Assembly (NCBI GenBank): GCA_040901765.1
Contig: JBBDYG010000042.1
Location: forward strand, 1-40,557
DNA length: 40,557 bases
Direction of reading: 5' to 3'
Origin: JBBDYG01 sp040901765
Lineage (GTDB): Bacteria; Planctomycetota; Planctomycetia; Pirellulales; Lacipirellulaceae
A program made the translations under genes and the position numbers. Positions 1-9,001 of this stretch are shown here, piece after piece. The notes beneath the pieces are model-generated. The model made no database searches, was not told the DNA's origin, and saw nothing but the letters and a program-made list of their open reading frames with translations. Position 1 is the stretch's first letter, and every line of letters begins with the position of its first letter.

Positions 1-43
1 TCCAGCGGAAGTAATTGCCAAGTACCTCTGTTGCAATTGATTC

Positions 44-72
44 TTGACATCACCGCGACCATTAGCGTCTAT
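44..72 (+). promoter_or_regulatory. Possible promoter for the phosphorylase gene
   Basis: TTGACA at 44-49 matches the -35 consensus. A poor -10 candidate (GTCTAT, 67-72) follows after 17 bases. It lies 15 bases before the start codon at 87, so the leader would be very short. Planctomycete promoters are poorly defined and the -10 match is weak. Confidence 0.22.
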
Positions 73-86
73 CAGCGGTTAAAGAC

Positions 87-1370
<1,284 letters not shown>

Positions 1371-1414
1371 GGATCCGCGCTAAGGCTGTCCGCAGATGGC
1401 GCTGATGTTCGCAG

Positions 1415-1861
1415 ATGAATATGAGTAACAATCAGCATAGCGACTTGACACAAGCTGCGATCGAAGCTCGACGGCAGGCGTATGCGCCTTACTCTCAATT
1501 TGCCGTGGGTGCGGCGTTGCTCACCGCTAGCGGGGAGATTATCTCTGGCGCGAACGTCGAGAATGCCTCGTATGGAATGACGATTTGCGCGGAGCGGACG
1601 GCGATATTTTCGGCGGTGTCGCGCGGATTGCGTGAGTATACGGCGATTGCCGTGGCGACGCCCGGCGGCCATTCGCCGTGCGGGGCGTGTCGACAGGTGC
1701 TGGCCGAGTTTGCGCCCGATCTGCTCATATTGCTGGTGGACTCGAATCATCCCGATCAAGCCCCACGGCAGTTGCGGCTCAGCGAGCTGTTGCCGCACAG
1801 CTTTCAGTTCAGCGGACCGGCTGCGGGAGGCGACTCGGTCGCCGATCGGCCGACGGATTGA
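1415..1861 (+). CDS. cdd: Cytidine deaminase
   Basis: Hydrolytic deamination of (deoxy)cytidine to (deoxy)uridine; cytosolic, zinc-dependent. The 148-residue protein is the homotetrameric short type. The zinc and catalytic motifs are CAE at 58-60 (Cys58 ligand, Glu60 proton shuttle) and PCGAC at 88-92 (Cys89 and Cys92). The substrate-binding run NVENASYG is at 48-54. ATGs at 1415 and 1421 are both possible starts. The last about 15 residues (GGDSVADRPTD) extend beyond the family core. The stop is only 3 bases from the end of the convergent rpiB. The preceding 44-base spacer holds a degenerate CGCAGATG repeat also typical of planctomycete spacers. Confidence 0.94.
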   Translation: MNMSNNQHSDLTQAAIEARRQAYAPYSQFAVGAALLTASGEIISGANVENASYGMTICAERTAIFSAVSRGLREYTAIAVATPGGHSPCGACRQVLAEFAPDLLILLVDSNHPDQAPRQLRLSELLPHSFQFSGPAAGGDSVADRPTD

Positions 1862-1864
1862 GAA

Positions 1865-2293
1865 CTATTCGTCAAGCTTCTGTATCCGTCGCAGGTGGCG
1901 ACCTCCCTCGAATGGTGTGGCCAGCCAGACTGCAACGATCGCCAGCATCGGTTGCTCGCCGACCAACCGTTCGCCCATCGAGAGCATGTTCGCGTCGTTG
2001 TGGGCGCGCGAGAGGCGGGCCGATTCGTCGTTCCAGCAGACGGCACAGCGGACGCCAAGAATGCGGTTGGCGGCCATCGCCTCGCCGTTGCCCGATCCGC
2101 CCAAGACGATTCCCCGCTCGCACTCGCCTCGGGCGACCGCTTCGGCGGCAGGGCGGATGAAGTCGGGGTAATCGACCGGCTGTTCGGAGTTCGTGCCGAA
2201 GTCGCGAATTTCGTGGCCGAGCGCGGCAAGATGATCCGCGAGGAGCGTTTTGTAGCGATAGCCGGCGTGGTCGGAAGCGAGGGCGATGAACAT
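1865..2293 (-). CDS. rpiB: Ribose-5-phosphate isomerase B
   Basis: Interconverts ribose-5-phosphate and ribulose-5-phosphate, linking nucleoside salvage to the pentose phosphate pathway. The ATG at 2293 gives MFIALASDHAG, the canonical N-terminus, and a 142-residue protein; a longer in-frame extension upstream has no family match. Visible motifs are ASDHAG, GTNSEQPVDYPDF, the anion-binding GGSGNGE, and RLSRAHNDANML. GSGNGE rather than the E. coli-type GTGIG resembles the actinobacterial (Mycobacterium) form, in which Glu takes the role of the catalytic Cys. It converges with cdd and shares its pathway, which suggests a nucleoside-to-pentose catabolic neighbourhood. Confidence 0.92.
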   Translation of the reverse strand: MFIALASDHAGYRYKTLLADHLAALGHEIRDFGTNSEQPVDYPDFIRPAAEAVARGECERGIVLGGSGNGEAMAANRILGVRCAVCWNDESARLSRAHNDANMLSMGERLVGEQPMLAIVAVWLATPFEGGRHLRRIQKLDE

Positions 2294-2391
2294 GTTAGAC
2301 TCGCTGAAGAGGGCCGAAATTGAAATTGTCGTAGGCACGCTTAGTTTAGCAACAATTGAGCGCATTCTCGTTTCCCCCTACATTAAGCACT

Positions 2392-3312
2392 ATGGAACTC
2401 GCTTTCGTCACCCATCTCCGCCAGCGTCTGCCGACGTCGCATCCGCTGTTGCGGATCGGCCCGGGGGATGACGCGGCGGTGCTGGCGGCGATGGGGGAAC
2501 GGGGGATTGTTGTCACCACCGATTTGCTGACTGATGGCGTTCACTTCGACTTGGCGAGCACCGAGCCGCGGCGGGTGGGGCATAAGGCGCTGGGGGTGAA
2601 CCTAAGCGATCTGGCGGCGATGGCGGCGGAGCCTGTGGCGGTGGTGATTTCTTTGGCGCTGCCGCTAAGCCGCGAGCGGTTGGAGCTTGCGAAGGAACTG
2701 TATGAAGGGATGCTGGCGCTGGCGGAGCGGTTTGACGTGGCGATTGCGGGGGGCGATACGAACACCTGGGACGGGCCGCTGGTGATTAGCGTGACGGCGC
2801 TCGGCAGGACAACGCCGCGCGGGCCACTGCTGCGCAGCGGGGCGCGGCCGGGCGATCGGCTGCTCGTCACCGGTGAACTGGGCGGTAGCATCTTGGGGCG
2901 GCATCTCGATTGTGAGCCACGGGTGCGCGAAGCGCTGTTGCTCCACGAGCGCTACGACCTGCACGCCGGCATGGACGTCAGCGACGGGCTGGCGCTCGAT
3001 TTATCGCGGATGTGCGAGGCGAGCGGCGTGGGGGCGATTGTGGATGTGGATCGTGTCCCCATCTCGGGTGCCGCGAATGAGCTTTCGCGCCGCGATCCGC
3101 AGACGACTGCGCTGGAGCATGCACTCAGCGACGGCGAGGATTTTGAGTTGTTGCTGGCCGTGCCGCCCGACGCGGCGAGTCGGATCGTTCACGATCAAGC
3201 GGTGGAGTGTGGCATCCGCGATGTGGGTGAATTCACCGCAGAGCCGGGCTTGCGGCAGCGAACGGCCGACCAGATTTCGCCGCTCGCCCCGCGCGGGTAT
3301 GTTCACCGATGA
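2392..3312 (+). CDS. thiL: Thiamine-monophosphate kinase
   Basis: Phosphorylates thiamine monophosphate to the active cofactor thiamine diphosphate with ATP. It belongs to the PurM/ThiL (AIR synthase-like) fold. The 306-residue protein starts at the ATG at 2392; an in-frame TTG 36 bases upstream adds residues with no family counterpart. Motifs: GPGDDAAVL near 23-31, TTDLLTDGVHF near 42-52, GVNLSDLAAMAAEP near 68-81, AGGDTN in the middle, MDVSDGLALDLSRM and SDGEDFELLLAVP in the C-terminal half; these carry the Mg/ATP-binding aspartates. tsaE starts 7 bases after the stop, so the two are probably cotranscribed. Confidence 0.93.
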   Translation: MELAFVTHLRQRLPTSHPLLRIGPGDDAAVLAAMGERGIVVTTDLLTDGVHFDLASTEPRRVGHKALGVNLSDLAAMAAEPVAVVISLALPLSRERLELAKELYEGMLALAERFDVAIAGGDTNTWDGPLVISVTALGRTTPRGPLLRSGARPGDRLLVTGELGGSILGRHLDCEPRVREALLLHERYDLHAGMDVSDGLALDLSRMCEASGVGAIVDVDRVPISGAANELSRRDPQTTALEHALSDGEDFELLLAVPPDAASRIVHDQAVECGIRDVGEFTAEPGLRQRTADQISPLAPRGYVHR

Positions 3313-3318
3313 AATCGC

Positions 3319-3789
3319 ATGACTAGCCGTACTTACATTTCTCGCTCGGTAGCGGACACCGACCGAATCGGCGCGGAACTCGCCGCGGAGTTACAGTCAG
3401 GCACGGTGGTCGCCCTGATTGGAACGCTGGGAGCCGGCAAAACGTGTCTGGTGCAGGCAATAGCGGCCGCATTGGGCGTGCCGCGCGACGTGGTAACTAG
3501 CCCCACGTTTGTGCTCGTAAACGAGTATCGCCAGGGCCGCTTGCCGATCTTTCACTTCGATGCTTATCGACTAAAAGACATTGACGAGTTTCTGGAACTT
3601 GGGCCGGAAGAGTACTTCGACGCGAATGGCCTGACGTTCATTGAATGGGCCGACCGGGTGGCACATGCGCTGCCGAAAGAGAGATTGGAGATTGAGCTTT
3701 CAATCGAACCAGGCGATGCACGGAAGATTGACGTCCGCTTGGCAAAAGAGGTTTTATTGAACAGGAGGCAGCAGAGGAAGGAGAGTTGA
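3319..3789 (+). CDS. tsaE: tRNA threonylcarbamoyladenosine biosynthesis ATPase TsaE
   Basis: ATPase partner of TsaB and TsaD in making t6A37 on ANN-decoding tRNAs. The 156-residue protein has the Walker A motif GTLGAGKT at 35-42, then TSPTFVLVNEY, FHFDAYRL (Walker B-like) and the family signature FIEWADRV. It follows thiL by 7 bases. The last codons, giving RRQQRKES, are encoded by the left arm of a strong inverted repeat (3760-3828), so the C-terminal tail is repeat-derived rather than family sequence. The stop at 3787-3789 falls inside the loop. Confidence 0.92.
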   Translation: MTSRTYISRSVADTDRIGAELAAELQSGTVVALIGTLGAGKTCLVQAIAAALGVPRDVVTSPTFVLVNEYRQGRLPIFHFDAYRLKDIDEFLELGPEEYFDANGLTFIEWADRVAHALPKERLEIELSIEPGDARKIDVRLAKEVLLNRRQQRKES

Positions 3790-3828
3790 AAGTTTTGCAA
3801 TTCTCTGCTTCCTCTGCTGCCTCCTGTT
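3760..3828. terminator. Large inverted repeat between tsaE and hslU (possible bidirectional terminator)
   Basis: Arms 3760-3785 and 3803-3828 are 26-base inverted copies with one mismatch, separated by a 17-base loop. It sits between convergent tsaE and hslU and overlaps the 3' end of tsaE. There is no clear U-run, so it may be a spacer repeat that also blocks read-through. The left arm is translated as the TsaE C-terminus. Confidence 0.55.
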
Positions 3829-3840
3829 GAATTCGAGTTC

Positions 3841-5184
3841 CTAAAGAATAAACCGGCTCAAATCCTCGTCCTGCGTAATCTTCTCGAGCCGTTGGCGGAC
3901 GTAGGCGGCGTTGATTTCGACTTTGCCAATGTGCATTTCGGGGGCTTCGAAGCTCAACTCTTCGAGCAGGCGTTCGATGATCGTGTAGAGCCGGCGCGCG
4001 CCGATGTTTTGCGTGGTTTGGTTGACGTCGTAAGCGTAGCTCGCCAGGGCTTCGATTGCGTCGGGCGTGAACTCGAGTTCCACCCCTTCGGTGCCCATCA
4101 AGGCGGCGTACTGCTTGGTGAGCGAGCTGCGCGGCTCGGTGAGGATCCGCACGAAGTCGTCTTTCGTCAGGTCGCTCAATTCCACGCGAATCGGGAAGCG
4201 GCCTTGTAGCTCAGGCATCAAGTCGCTGGGGCTGACGCGGTGAAACGCTCCCGCGGCAACGAACAGAATGTGATCGGTCTTCACATAGCCATAGCGGGTC
4301 TGGACGGTGGTGCCTTCCACGATCGGCAGCAGATCGCGTTGCACGCCCTGGCGGGAGACATCTGCCCCGTGGCCTCCTTCGCTGGCGACCACCTTGTCCA
4401 TCTCGTCGACGAAGATAATGCCGACGTTCTCGGCTAGTTCGACCGCATGCGCGTTGACCTTTTCGGAATTGATCAGCTCCTCGCAGGCTTGCTCAAACAG
4501 CACTTGCCGGGCCTCGGCCACGGTCATTTGCCGTCGGGAGACGTGCTTGGGCAGGATTTTTTCGAGCATGCCCTGAAAATCGACGTCCATCGAATCGCCG
4601 CCCGGCCCCATGCCGGGGATCATCATCGCATGCGCCTTTTGCTCGACCGTGATTTCCACCGGCCGCTGTTCCATTTCACCGCCGACAAGCATCGCTCGCA
4701 TTTTCTCGCGGGTTCGCTGATAGCGGTCGGGCGAATCGGGCGACTCGACGCCGACGTCGTAGCTATTGGGCGGCGGCGCCAGCAGGTCGAGCAACTTCTC
4801 ATCAACCCGGCGGTTTGCCTCGGCTTCGACGCGGGAAAGCTCTTGCTCTCTCACCAGGCCGATGGCGTTTTCGACAAGCTCCCGGATCATGCTTTCGACG
4901 TCGCGGCCGTAGTAACCGACTTCCGTGTACTTGGTGGCCTCGACTTTGATGAACGGCGCGCCGGTAAGTTTTGCCAAGCGGCGGGCGATTTCGGTCTTGC
5001 CAACGCCCGTCGGGCCGATCATGAGAATATTCTTCGGTGCGACTTCTTTGCGCAGCTCATCGTCGAGCCGCTGGCGTCGCCAACGGTTGCGGATGGCGAT
5101 GGCCACCGCCCGCTTGGCGTCGGCTTGGCCGACAATGTGGCGGTCGAGTTCTTCGACGATTTGTCGCGGGGTCAGGTCGCGCAC
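3841..5184 (-). CDS. hslU: ATP-dependent protease ATPase subunit HslU
   Basis: AAA+ unfoldase that feeds substrates into the HslV peptidase; cytosolic hexameric ring. The 447-residue protein has the normal length. The N-terminus is LTPRQIVEELDRHIVGQ. Walker A GPTGVGKT is at 57-64, the pore motif GYYGRDVE is near 90, Walker B is FVDEMDKV near 255, and the sensor region is ELQGRFPIRVEL. The C-terminal tail ending DLSRFIL is the part that inserts into HslV pockets in this family. The start is a GTG at 5184 inside the end of hslV (13-base overlap), so the pair is translationally coupled. The I-domain (about 110-235) is present. Confidence 0.95.
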   Translation of the reverse strand: MRDLTPRQIVEELDRHIVGQADAKRAVAIAIRNRWRRQRLDDELRKEVAPKNILMIGPTGVGKTEIARRLAKLTGAPFIKVEATKYTEVGYYGRDVESMIRELVENAIGLVREQELSRVEAEANRRVDEKLLDLLAPPPNSYDVGVESPDSPDRYQRTREKMRAMLVGGEMEQRPVEITVEQKAHAMMIPGMGPGGDSMDVDFQGMLEKILPKHVSRRQMTVAEARQVLFEQACEELINSEKVNAHAVELAENVGIIFVDEMDKVVASEGGHGADVSRQGVQRDLLPIVEGTTVQTRYGYVKTDHILFVAAGAFHRVSPSDLMPELQGRFPIRVELSDLTKDDFVRILTEPRSSLTKQYAALMGTEGVELEFTPDAIEALASYAYDVNQTTQNIGARRLYTIIERLLEELSFEAPEMHIGKVEINAAYVRQRLEKITQDEDLSRFIL

Positions 5185-5714
5185 GGCAGGGTCTCGATCT
5201 TAATGTTCTGATTGGTATAAACGCAAATATCGCCGGCGATCCGCAGGGCTTCGCGGACAATTTCTTCGGCTGACAGGTTGGAATGTTCTGCGAGCGCCCG
5301 CGCGGCGGCGAGCGCAAAGTTGCCGCCGGAGCCGATCGCTAGGATGCCGTCGGTGGGTTGAATCACGTCGCCTGTTCCCGACACGAGCAGCGTGTCGCGA
5401 GCGTCGACGACCGCAATCACGGCTTCGAGCCGCCGCAGGGCGCGGTCCATTCGCCAGTCTTTGGCAAGTTCGGTCGCGGCCCGGGGCATGTTCGCGGGAT
5501 AGTCTTTGAGCTTGGCCTCAAAGCGTTCGAGCAGTGCGAACGCATCGGCCGCACCGCCCGCGAAGCCGGCGATCACCTTGCCATCGGACAGCTTACGAAT
5601 TTTCATCGCGTCGGACTTGACGATGGTTTGCCCGAGGCTCACCTGCCCGTCGCCGCCCATGGCGACTTGGTTTCCTTTGCGAACGGTCAGGATCGTGGTG
5701 GAGCGGAATTTCAT
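5172..5714 (-). CDS. hslV: ATP-dependent protease peptidase subunit HslV
   Basis: N-terminal-threonine peptidase that forms double hexamers capped by HslU. The start chosen is the ATG at 5714, giving MKFRS followed by TTILTVRKG (180 residues). The catalytic Thr is therefore residue 6, exposed only after removal of a five-residue propeptide; a similar short propeptide is known in Thermotoga HslV, whereas E. coli HslV begins MTT. GGDGQVSLGQT, GFAGGAADAFALLERFE, AIGSGGNFALAAARAL and the C-terminal YTNQNIKIETL are all typical. Upstream in-frame codons continue into a REP pair at 5724-5810 and are unlikely to be translated. hslU overlaps the 3' end. Confidence 0.95.
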   Translation of the reverse strand: MKFRSTTILTVRKGNQVAMGGDGQVSLGQTIVKSDAMKIRKLSDGKVIAGFAGGAADAFALLERFEAKLKDYPANMPRAATELAKDWRMDRALRRLEAVIAVVDARDTLLVSGTGDVIQPTDGILAIGSGGNFALAAARALAEHSNLSAEEIVREALRIAGDICVYTNQNIKIETLPCAT

Positions 5715-5723
5715 ACGGATTCC

Positions 5724-5810
5724 GTAGGTCAGGCTTTCTTGCCTGACGGGCATTTGTATTAGGTATAGAGTCGAATCAGGCGCAATGTCAGGCAAGAAAG
5801 CCTGACCTAC
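5724..5810. repeat. REP pair, family A copy 1
   Basis: Left unit 5724-5747 is GTAG followed by the hairpin GTCAGGC-TTTCTT-GCCTGAC (its first G shared with the tetranucleotide). Right unit 5787-5810 is its exact inverted copy and ends CTAC. The 39-base centre is unrelated. Nested hairpins plus inverted pairing with GTAG tips is the REPIN layout. It lies 10 bases upstream of the hslV start. Confidence 0.85.
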
Positions 5811-5855
5811 AGCATTCTCACCCGCAGGGCGTGATTTGCCAGGGGGCCGACGCTG

Positions 5856-6077
5856 CTACATCTTCTGGGGCTTGCAGAGCCATTTTCTTTCGTCCGCGGC
5901 CCGCCCACATTTGGTGCAGACATATCGCGGCTGGGCCACGATTTCGCATAGCAGGTCGAAGTGCCGCTCCAAGTCGCGCCGCGACCAGTCGCACAGCGTC
6001 TCCTCCGGGGGCTTTTCTTTCTTGGCGTGTTTTACCGTCACGACCGCATGCGCTCCAGATAGCCAGAACCGGCCCAA
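5856..6077 (-). CDS. Small Cys-motif (zinc-ribbon-like) protein
   Basis: About 73 residues from a TTG at 6077; an in-frame GTG 12 codons later is an alternative start, and no ATG is available. The C-terminus reads YVCTKCGRAADERKWLCKP, a CxxC pair followed by a third Cys 12 residues on, preceded by a charged helical segment (SRRDLERHFDLLCEIV). A further Cys in that helix or in TLCDW could complete a metal site. I recognise the tail as resembling short planctomycete conserved hypotheticals, but no function is known to me. It lies upstream of hslV on the same strand, separated by a REP pair, and is divergent from the isochorismatase-like gene with only about 18 bases between starts. Confidence 0.6.
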   Translation of the reverse strand: MGRFWLSGAHAVVTVKHAKKEKPPEETLCDWSRRDLERHFDLLCEIVAQPRYVCTKCGRAADERKWLCKPQKM

Positions 6078-6095
6078 ACCGTTATTTTACCATGC

Positions 6096-6701
6096 ATGAG
6101 CGACACCCGCGCGGAATCTCGACCGACCGATGCCCTGGCCCGCAGCCCGGAATTGATGAATTCGGACGACACGGTACTGCTGGTAGTGGACATTCAGGAG
6201 CGGCTACTGCCACTCGTCGAAGGGCGTGAGCGGCTGGTGTGGAACGTCCGGCGATTGCTCGACGCGGCGGGGCTTCTCGGAGTGACCATTGCCGCAACCG
6301 AGCAATATCCGGAAAAACTCGGCTCGACTGTCGAGCCGCTCGCCAGCTTGATCCCAACCCGTCTAACGAAGCTCGCGTTCAGTTGTGCCGGATGTTCGGA
6401 ACTGACCGGCGGCTGGGAGCCCGCGCGGCACCGGATCCTGGTTTGTGGCATGGAGACGCACGTCTGTGTGGCACAGACCACGCTCGATTTGCTGGCTTTG
6501 GGTTATCGCGTGTACGTCCCCGTCGATGCGGTTGGGGCACGATTCCGAATCGACCACGAAACTGCCCTGCGCCGCCTGGAAACCTCCGGCGCAACGCTCA
6601 CCACTACCGAAGCCGCGATCTTCGAATGGTGCCGCACCTCCGGAACTCCGGAGTTCAAAAAGGTGAGCGCGCTGGTGAAGGAGTCACCGCCGAACAGTTA
6701 A
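6096..6701 (+). CDS. Isochorismatase-family cysteine hydrolase
   Basis: 201 residues; alpha/beta isochorismatase-like fold. The catalytic triad is visible as Asp32 (LLVVDIQERL), Lys92 (RLTKLAFSC) and Cys124 (GMETHVCVAQT). The usual cis-peptide motif lies just before the Cys. The family includes nicotinamidases, YcaC-like hydrolases and isochorismatases; the substrate cannot be read from the sequence, and there is no aryl-carrier domain. It starts at the ATG at 6096; MNSDD at 6156 is an alternative that removes a 20-residue tail with no family match. A two-hairpin REP element begins 2 bases after the stop. The aminotransferase follows on the same strand. Confidence 0.85.
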   Translation: MSDTRAESRPTDALARSPELMNSDDTVLLVVDIQERLLPLVEGRERLVWNVRRLLDAAGLLGVTIAATEQYPEKLGSTVEPLASLIPTRLTKLAFSCAGCSELTGGWEPARHRILVCGMETHVCVAQTTLDLLALGYRVYVPVDAVGARFRIDHETALRRLETSGATLTTTEAAIFEWCRTSGTPEFKKVSALVKESPPNS

Positions 6702-6702
6702 A

Positions 6703-6755
6703 GTAGTCCACACGCTCCGCGTGTGGACAGTCATCTCGCGGAGCGAGATGACTAC
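6703..6755. repeat. REP pair, family B copy 1
   Basis: GTAG at 6703 opens a perfect 10-bp hairpin GTCCACACGC-TCC-GCGTGTGGAC. A second perfect hairpin (GTCATCTCGC-GGA-style loop-GCGAGATGAC, read on the other strand with loop TCC) ends in CTAC at 6755. The element is reversed relative to the homologous copy at 14427-14478. Confidence 0.8.
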
Positions 6756-6790
6756 AATCATACACCACCCGTGCATTGGAACGTCCGCTC

Positions 6791-7978
6791 ATGACCGATT
6801 TACCCGCTCCCGTAAATCCTCCCGTTCGCACGCTCATGGGCCCCGGCCCGAGCGACGTTCACCCCAGCGTGCTGGAGGCACTTGCGCGGCCGACGGTGGG
6901 GCACCTCGACCCGTATTACCTGTGCGTTATGGACGAGATGCAGCGGATGCTGCGGCAGGTGTTCCGCACGCAGAACCAGATGACGCTCGCCATCAGTGGC
7001 ACCGGTTCGGCAGGGCAGGACGCCGCGGTGCTGAACCTCGTCGAACCGGGTGACTCGGTGCTCGTGTGCGTGAATGGCGTGTTCGGCGGCCGCATGGCCG
7101 ACATGGCCCGTCGCGCCGGCGGCGAAGTGACAACACTCGAGCGTCCCTGGGGCGAAGTGTTTTCGACAAGTGAAGTTAAAGAGGCACTTGGTCGCGTGAA
7201 GCCGAAAATTGTCGGAATCGTGATGGCCGAAACTTCGACCGGGGCGTGGCAGCCGATTGAAGAGATCTCGAAGCTCGTGCATGATGCCGGAGCACTATTG
7301 ATTGTCGACACGGTGACGGCTTTAGGTGGCATTCCCGTTGAAGTGGACGAGTGGCGGATCGACGCGGTGTACTCGGGCACGCAAAAGTGCCTCAGTTGTC
7401 CTCCAGGCCTAGCCCCGGTTTCATTTAGCCAAGCAGCGCTGGATAAGATTCTCAGGCGCAAAGAGAAAGTGCGAAGCTGGTATCTCGATCTGTCGCTGAT
7501 CGCCAGTTATTGGGGCAGCGACCGCGTTTACCATCACACGGCCCCGATCAATATGACGTATGCCCTGCATGAGGCGCTACGCCTAGTGCTTGCCGAAGGG
7601 CTTGAGAGCAGCTTTGCTCGTCACCGCCGCAATCATCTCGCGCTGAAGGCGGGCCTCGCTGCGATCGAAATCGGCTACGCCACTGCCGCGGGGCACGAAC
7701 TGCCGCAGCTCAACGCCGTGCGAATCCCACCGGGCGTCGACGATCTGGCGATCCGCCGTGGCCTGCTCGAACAGTTCGGCATCGAAATTGGCGCGGGATT
7801 GGGCGCCTTCAAAGGGCAAGTTTGGCGCATCGGCCTGATGGGTTACACCAGCCGAGCGGCCAACGTGCTGTTGTTCCTCTCCGCACTGGAGCAATTGCTG
7901 GCTGCCGCCGGCTACCGATTCGACCACGGAGCTTCGGTCGCTGCCGCAAACGCGTGCTACTCAGCTTCCCCAATTTAA
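6791..7978 (+). CDS. Class V aminotransferase (serine/alanine-glyoxylate type)
   Basis: PLP-dependent fold type I aminotransferase of the AgxT/serine-pyruvate group; 395 residues from the ATG at 6791 (a TTG 15 bases upstream is less likely). Visible: MGPGPSDVHPSVLEAL near the N-terminus; the cofactor-binding SGTGSAG; VDTVTALGGIPVEVDEW with the PLP-binding Asp; and the Schiff-base lysine at about 199 in YSGTQKCLSCPPGL. The likely reaction is amino-group transfer from alanine or serine to glyoxylate, as in photorespiration-like glyoxylate disposal; the exact donor is not determined. No enzyme of the same pathway adjoins it. Confidence 0.9.
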   Translation: MTDLPAPVNPPVRTLMGPGPSDVHPSVLEALARPTVGHLDPYYLCVMDEMQRMLRQVFRTQNQMTLAISGTGSAGQDAAVLNLVEPGDSVLVCVNGVFGGRMADMARRAGGEVTTLERPWGEVFSTSEVKEALGRVKPKIVGIVMAETSTGAWQPIEEISKLVHDAGALLIVDTVTALGGIPVEVDEWRIDAVYSGTQKCLSCPPGLAPVSFSQAALDKILRRKEKVRSWYLDLSLIASYWGSDRVYHHTAPINMTYALHEALRLVLAEGLESSFARHRRNHLALKAGLAAIEIGYATAAGHELPQLNAVRIPPGVDDLAIRRGLLEQFGIEIGAGLGAFKGQVWRIGLMGYTSRAANVLLFLSALEQLLAAAGYRFDHGASVAAANACYSASPI

Positions 7979-8039
7979 CAATTCTGGTGTTCGATTGTTC
8001 TCATGCTTGCATCCTTGCGTGAGGGCCAGTAGCTTCACG

Positions 8040-8092
8040 GTAGTCAGGCTTTGCCTGACGAGCTTGCAAATGTCAGGCAAAGCCTGACCTAC
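8040..8092. repeat. REP pair, family A copy 2
   Basis: Same stem as copy 1 but with loop TTT (GTCAGGC-TTT-GCCTGAC). The inverted unit carries AAA and ends CTAC at 8092. The left tip reads GTAG with one G fewer than the other copies. It forms the leader of csrA and ends 18 bases before its start codon. Confidence 0.85.
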
Positions 8093-8110
8093 GTTAGAAG
8101 TGCCACGGCC

Positions 8111-8320
8111 GTGCTGGTTCTCACTCGAAAAGTCGGCGAACGCATTCTCATCGGCGAGAACATCGCCGTTACGGTGGTGAAGCTCACCAGCGGCGGAGTC
8201 CGCATTGGCATCGACGCGCCCCCGGAACTTGCCGTGGTGCGGGAAGAACTCGCCCGAGCGCTCGATGAAGCCGACCCGAGCGTGCTGCCGTTCTCCGTGC
8301 GGGAGAGTGCGGCGGAGTAG
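8111..8320 (+). CDS. csrA: Carbon storage regulator CsrA
   Basis: Dimeric RNA-binding regulator that binds GGA motifs in mRNA leaders and changes translation or stability. Starting at GTG 8111 gives 69 residues beginning LVLTRKVGERILIGENIAV, which matches the family N-terminus. The RNA-contact residues of strand 1 (LTRKxGE) and the strand 5 region (VRIGIDAPPELAVVREEL) are intact. In-frame codons upstream lie inside the REP pair and are unlikely to be translated. No convincing Shine-Dalgarno sequence precedes the GTG. No fliW or flagellar gene is adjacent. Confidence 0.9.
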   Translation: MLVLTRKVGERILIGENIAVTVVKLTSGGVRIGIDAPPELAVVREELARALDEADPSVLPFSVRESAAE

Positions 8321-8374
8321 AGGGCGATTCACCGCTTTTACAAAGCGCGGTATTCCTCTAAAGAATAAACACGA

Positions 8375-8998
8375 TCAATACTGATCGGACTCAGCAATTT
8401 GTGCATGCGCCCACATTTCCAGATAAGATTCGCGAAGGCTCGGATCTATTTGTTCCGAAAAGTCTTGCGGGAGCTTCAATTCGCCGATCAACTTTCGAAC
8501 GTCGCCTAGGTCGCTCATTCGATGAGGCGCCTGTCCAGAGGCCAGTTTCAATTCCACAAGCTTGGGCAGTGAGACAACCCTAACGCCGTCCAATTCGACG
8601 GACGCCTCGCGGGGAATCGGAAAAGCAACTGGGCCTGCCTTGCCATCGCCCGGAAACTGACCGCTAATCAGAAAATCGATCTTCACGCCAGATCGAGTAT
8701 CACGGAGATTCTTGCTCTTCTCGAATAAAGGAAGGTAACCGCGGCCTTCCAGAGATTCGTGAATTTCGTGCAATCCCTCACGAGTAACGAGAATATCTAC
8801 GTCCTCTGTAAATCGACGGAAGCCGTGGAGAAACATCGCCATCGCACCGGCAACCGCGTAGTCGATGCTCAGTTCGTTGAGTGCATTCGTCATGCGATCG
8901 AGCGTTTCATGGACCGCACTGCGGCGTTCGAAGTGCATACCGCCTTCCTCCAGTGCCCAAGTTCGGTCGCGGTTGAGTTTTTCTTCGTAGGTAAGCAT
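8375..8998 (-). CDS. Nucleotidyltransferase-fold protein (AbiEii-like)
   Basis: 207 residues. The pattern YAVAGAMAMFLHG (49-59) followed by TEDVDILV (64-71) is the helix-turn plus DxD of minimal nucleotidyltransferases; KIDFLISG supplies a third acidic residue. The second half (VVSLPKLVELKLASG...RMSDLGDVRKLI) matches the AbiEii/DUF6036-type layout, in which a Lys/Asp-rich helix closes the fold. Such proteins include toxins of type IV TA systems, but no AbiEi-like antitoxin is next to it. It lies 3 bases downstream of the preceding uncharacterised gene, at the end of the prkA-yhbH-spoVR run. Function unknown. Confidence 0.75.
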   Translation of the reverse strand: MLTYEEKLNRDRTWALEEGGMHFERRSAVHETLDRMTNALNELSIDYAVAGAMAMFLHGFRRFTEDVDILVTREGLHEIHESLEGRGYLPLFEKSKNLRDTRSGVKIDFLISGQFPGDGKAGPVAFPIPREASVELDGVRVVSLPKLVELKLASGQAPHRMSDLGDVRKLIGELKLPQDFSEQIDPSLRESYLEMWAHAQIAESDQY

Positions 8999-9001
8999 CG
9001 C

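Noticed and set aside
5191..5795. Longer HslV reading with 27 extra N-terminal residues
   Set aside because: The extension is translated REP sequence; the family N-terminus begins at MKFRSTT.
8375..8998. AbiE-type toxin-antitoxin pair
   Set aside because: Nucleotidyltransferase fold fits, but the neighbour (9002-9475) has no winged-helix AbiEi features, so no pair can be claimed.
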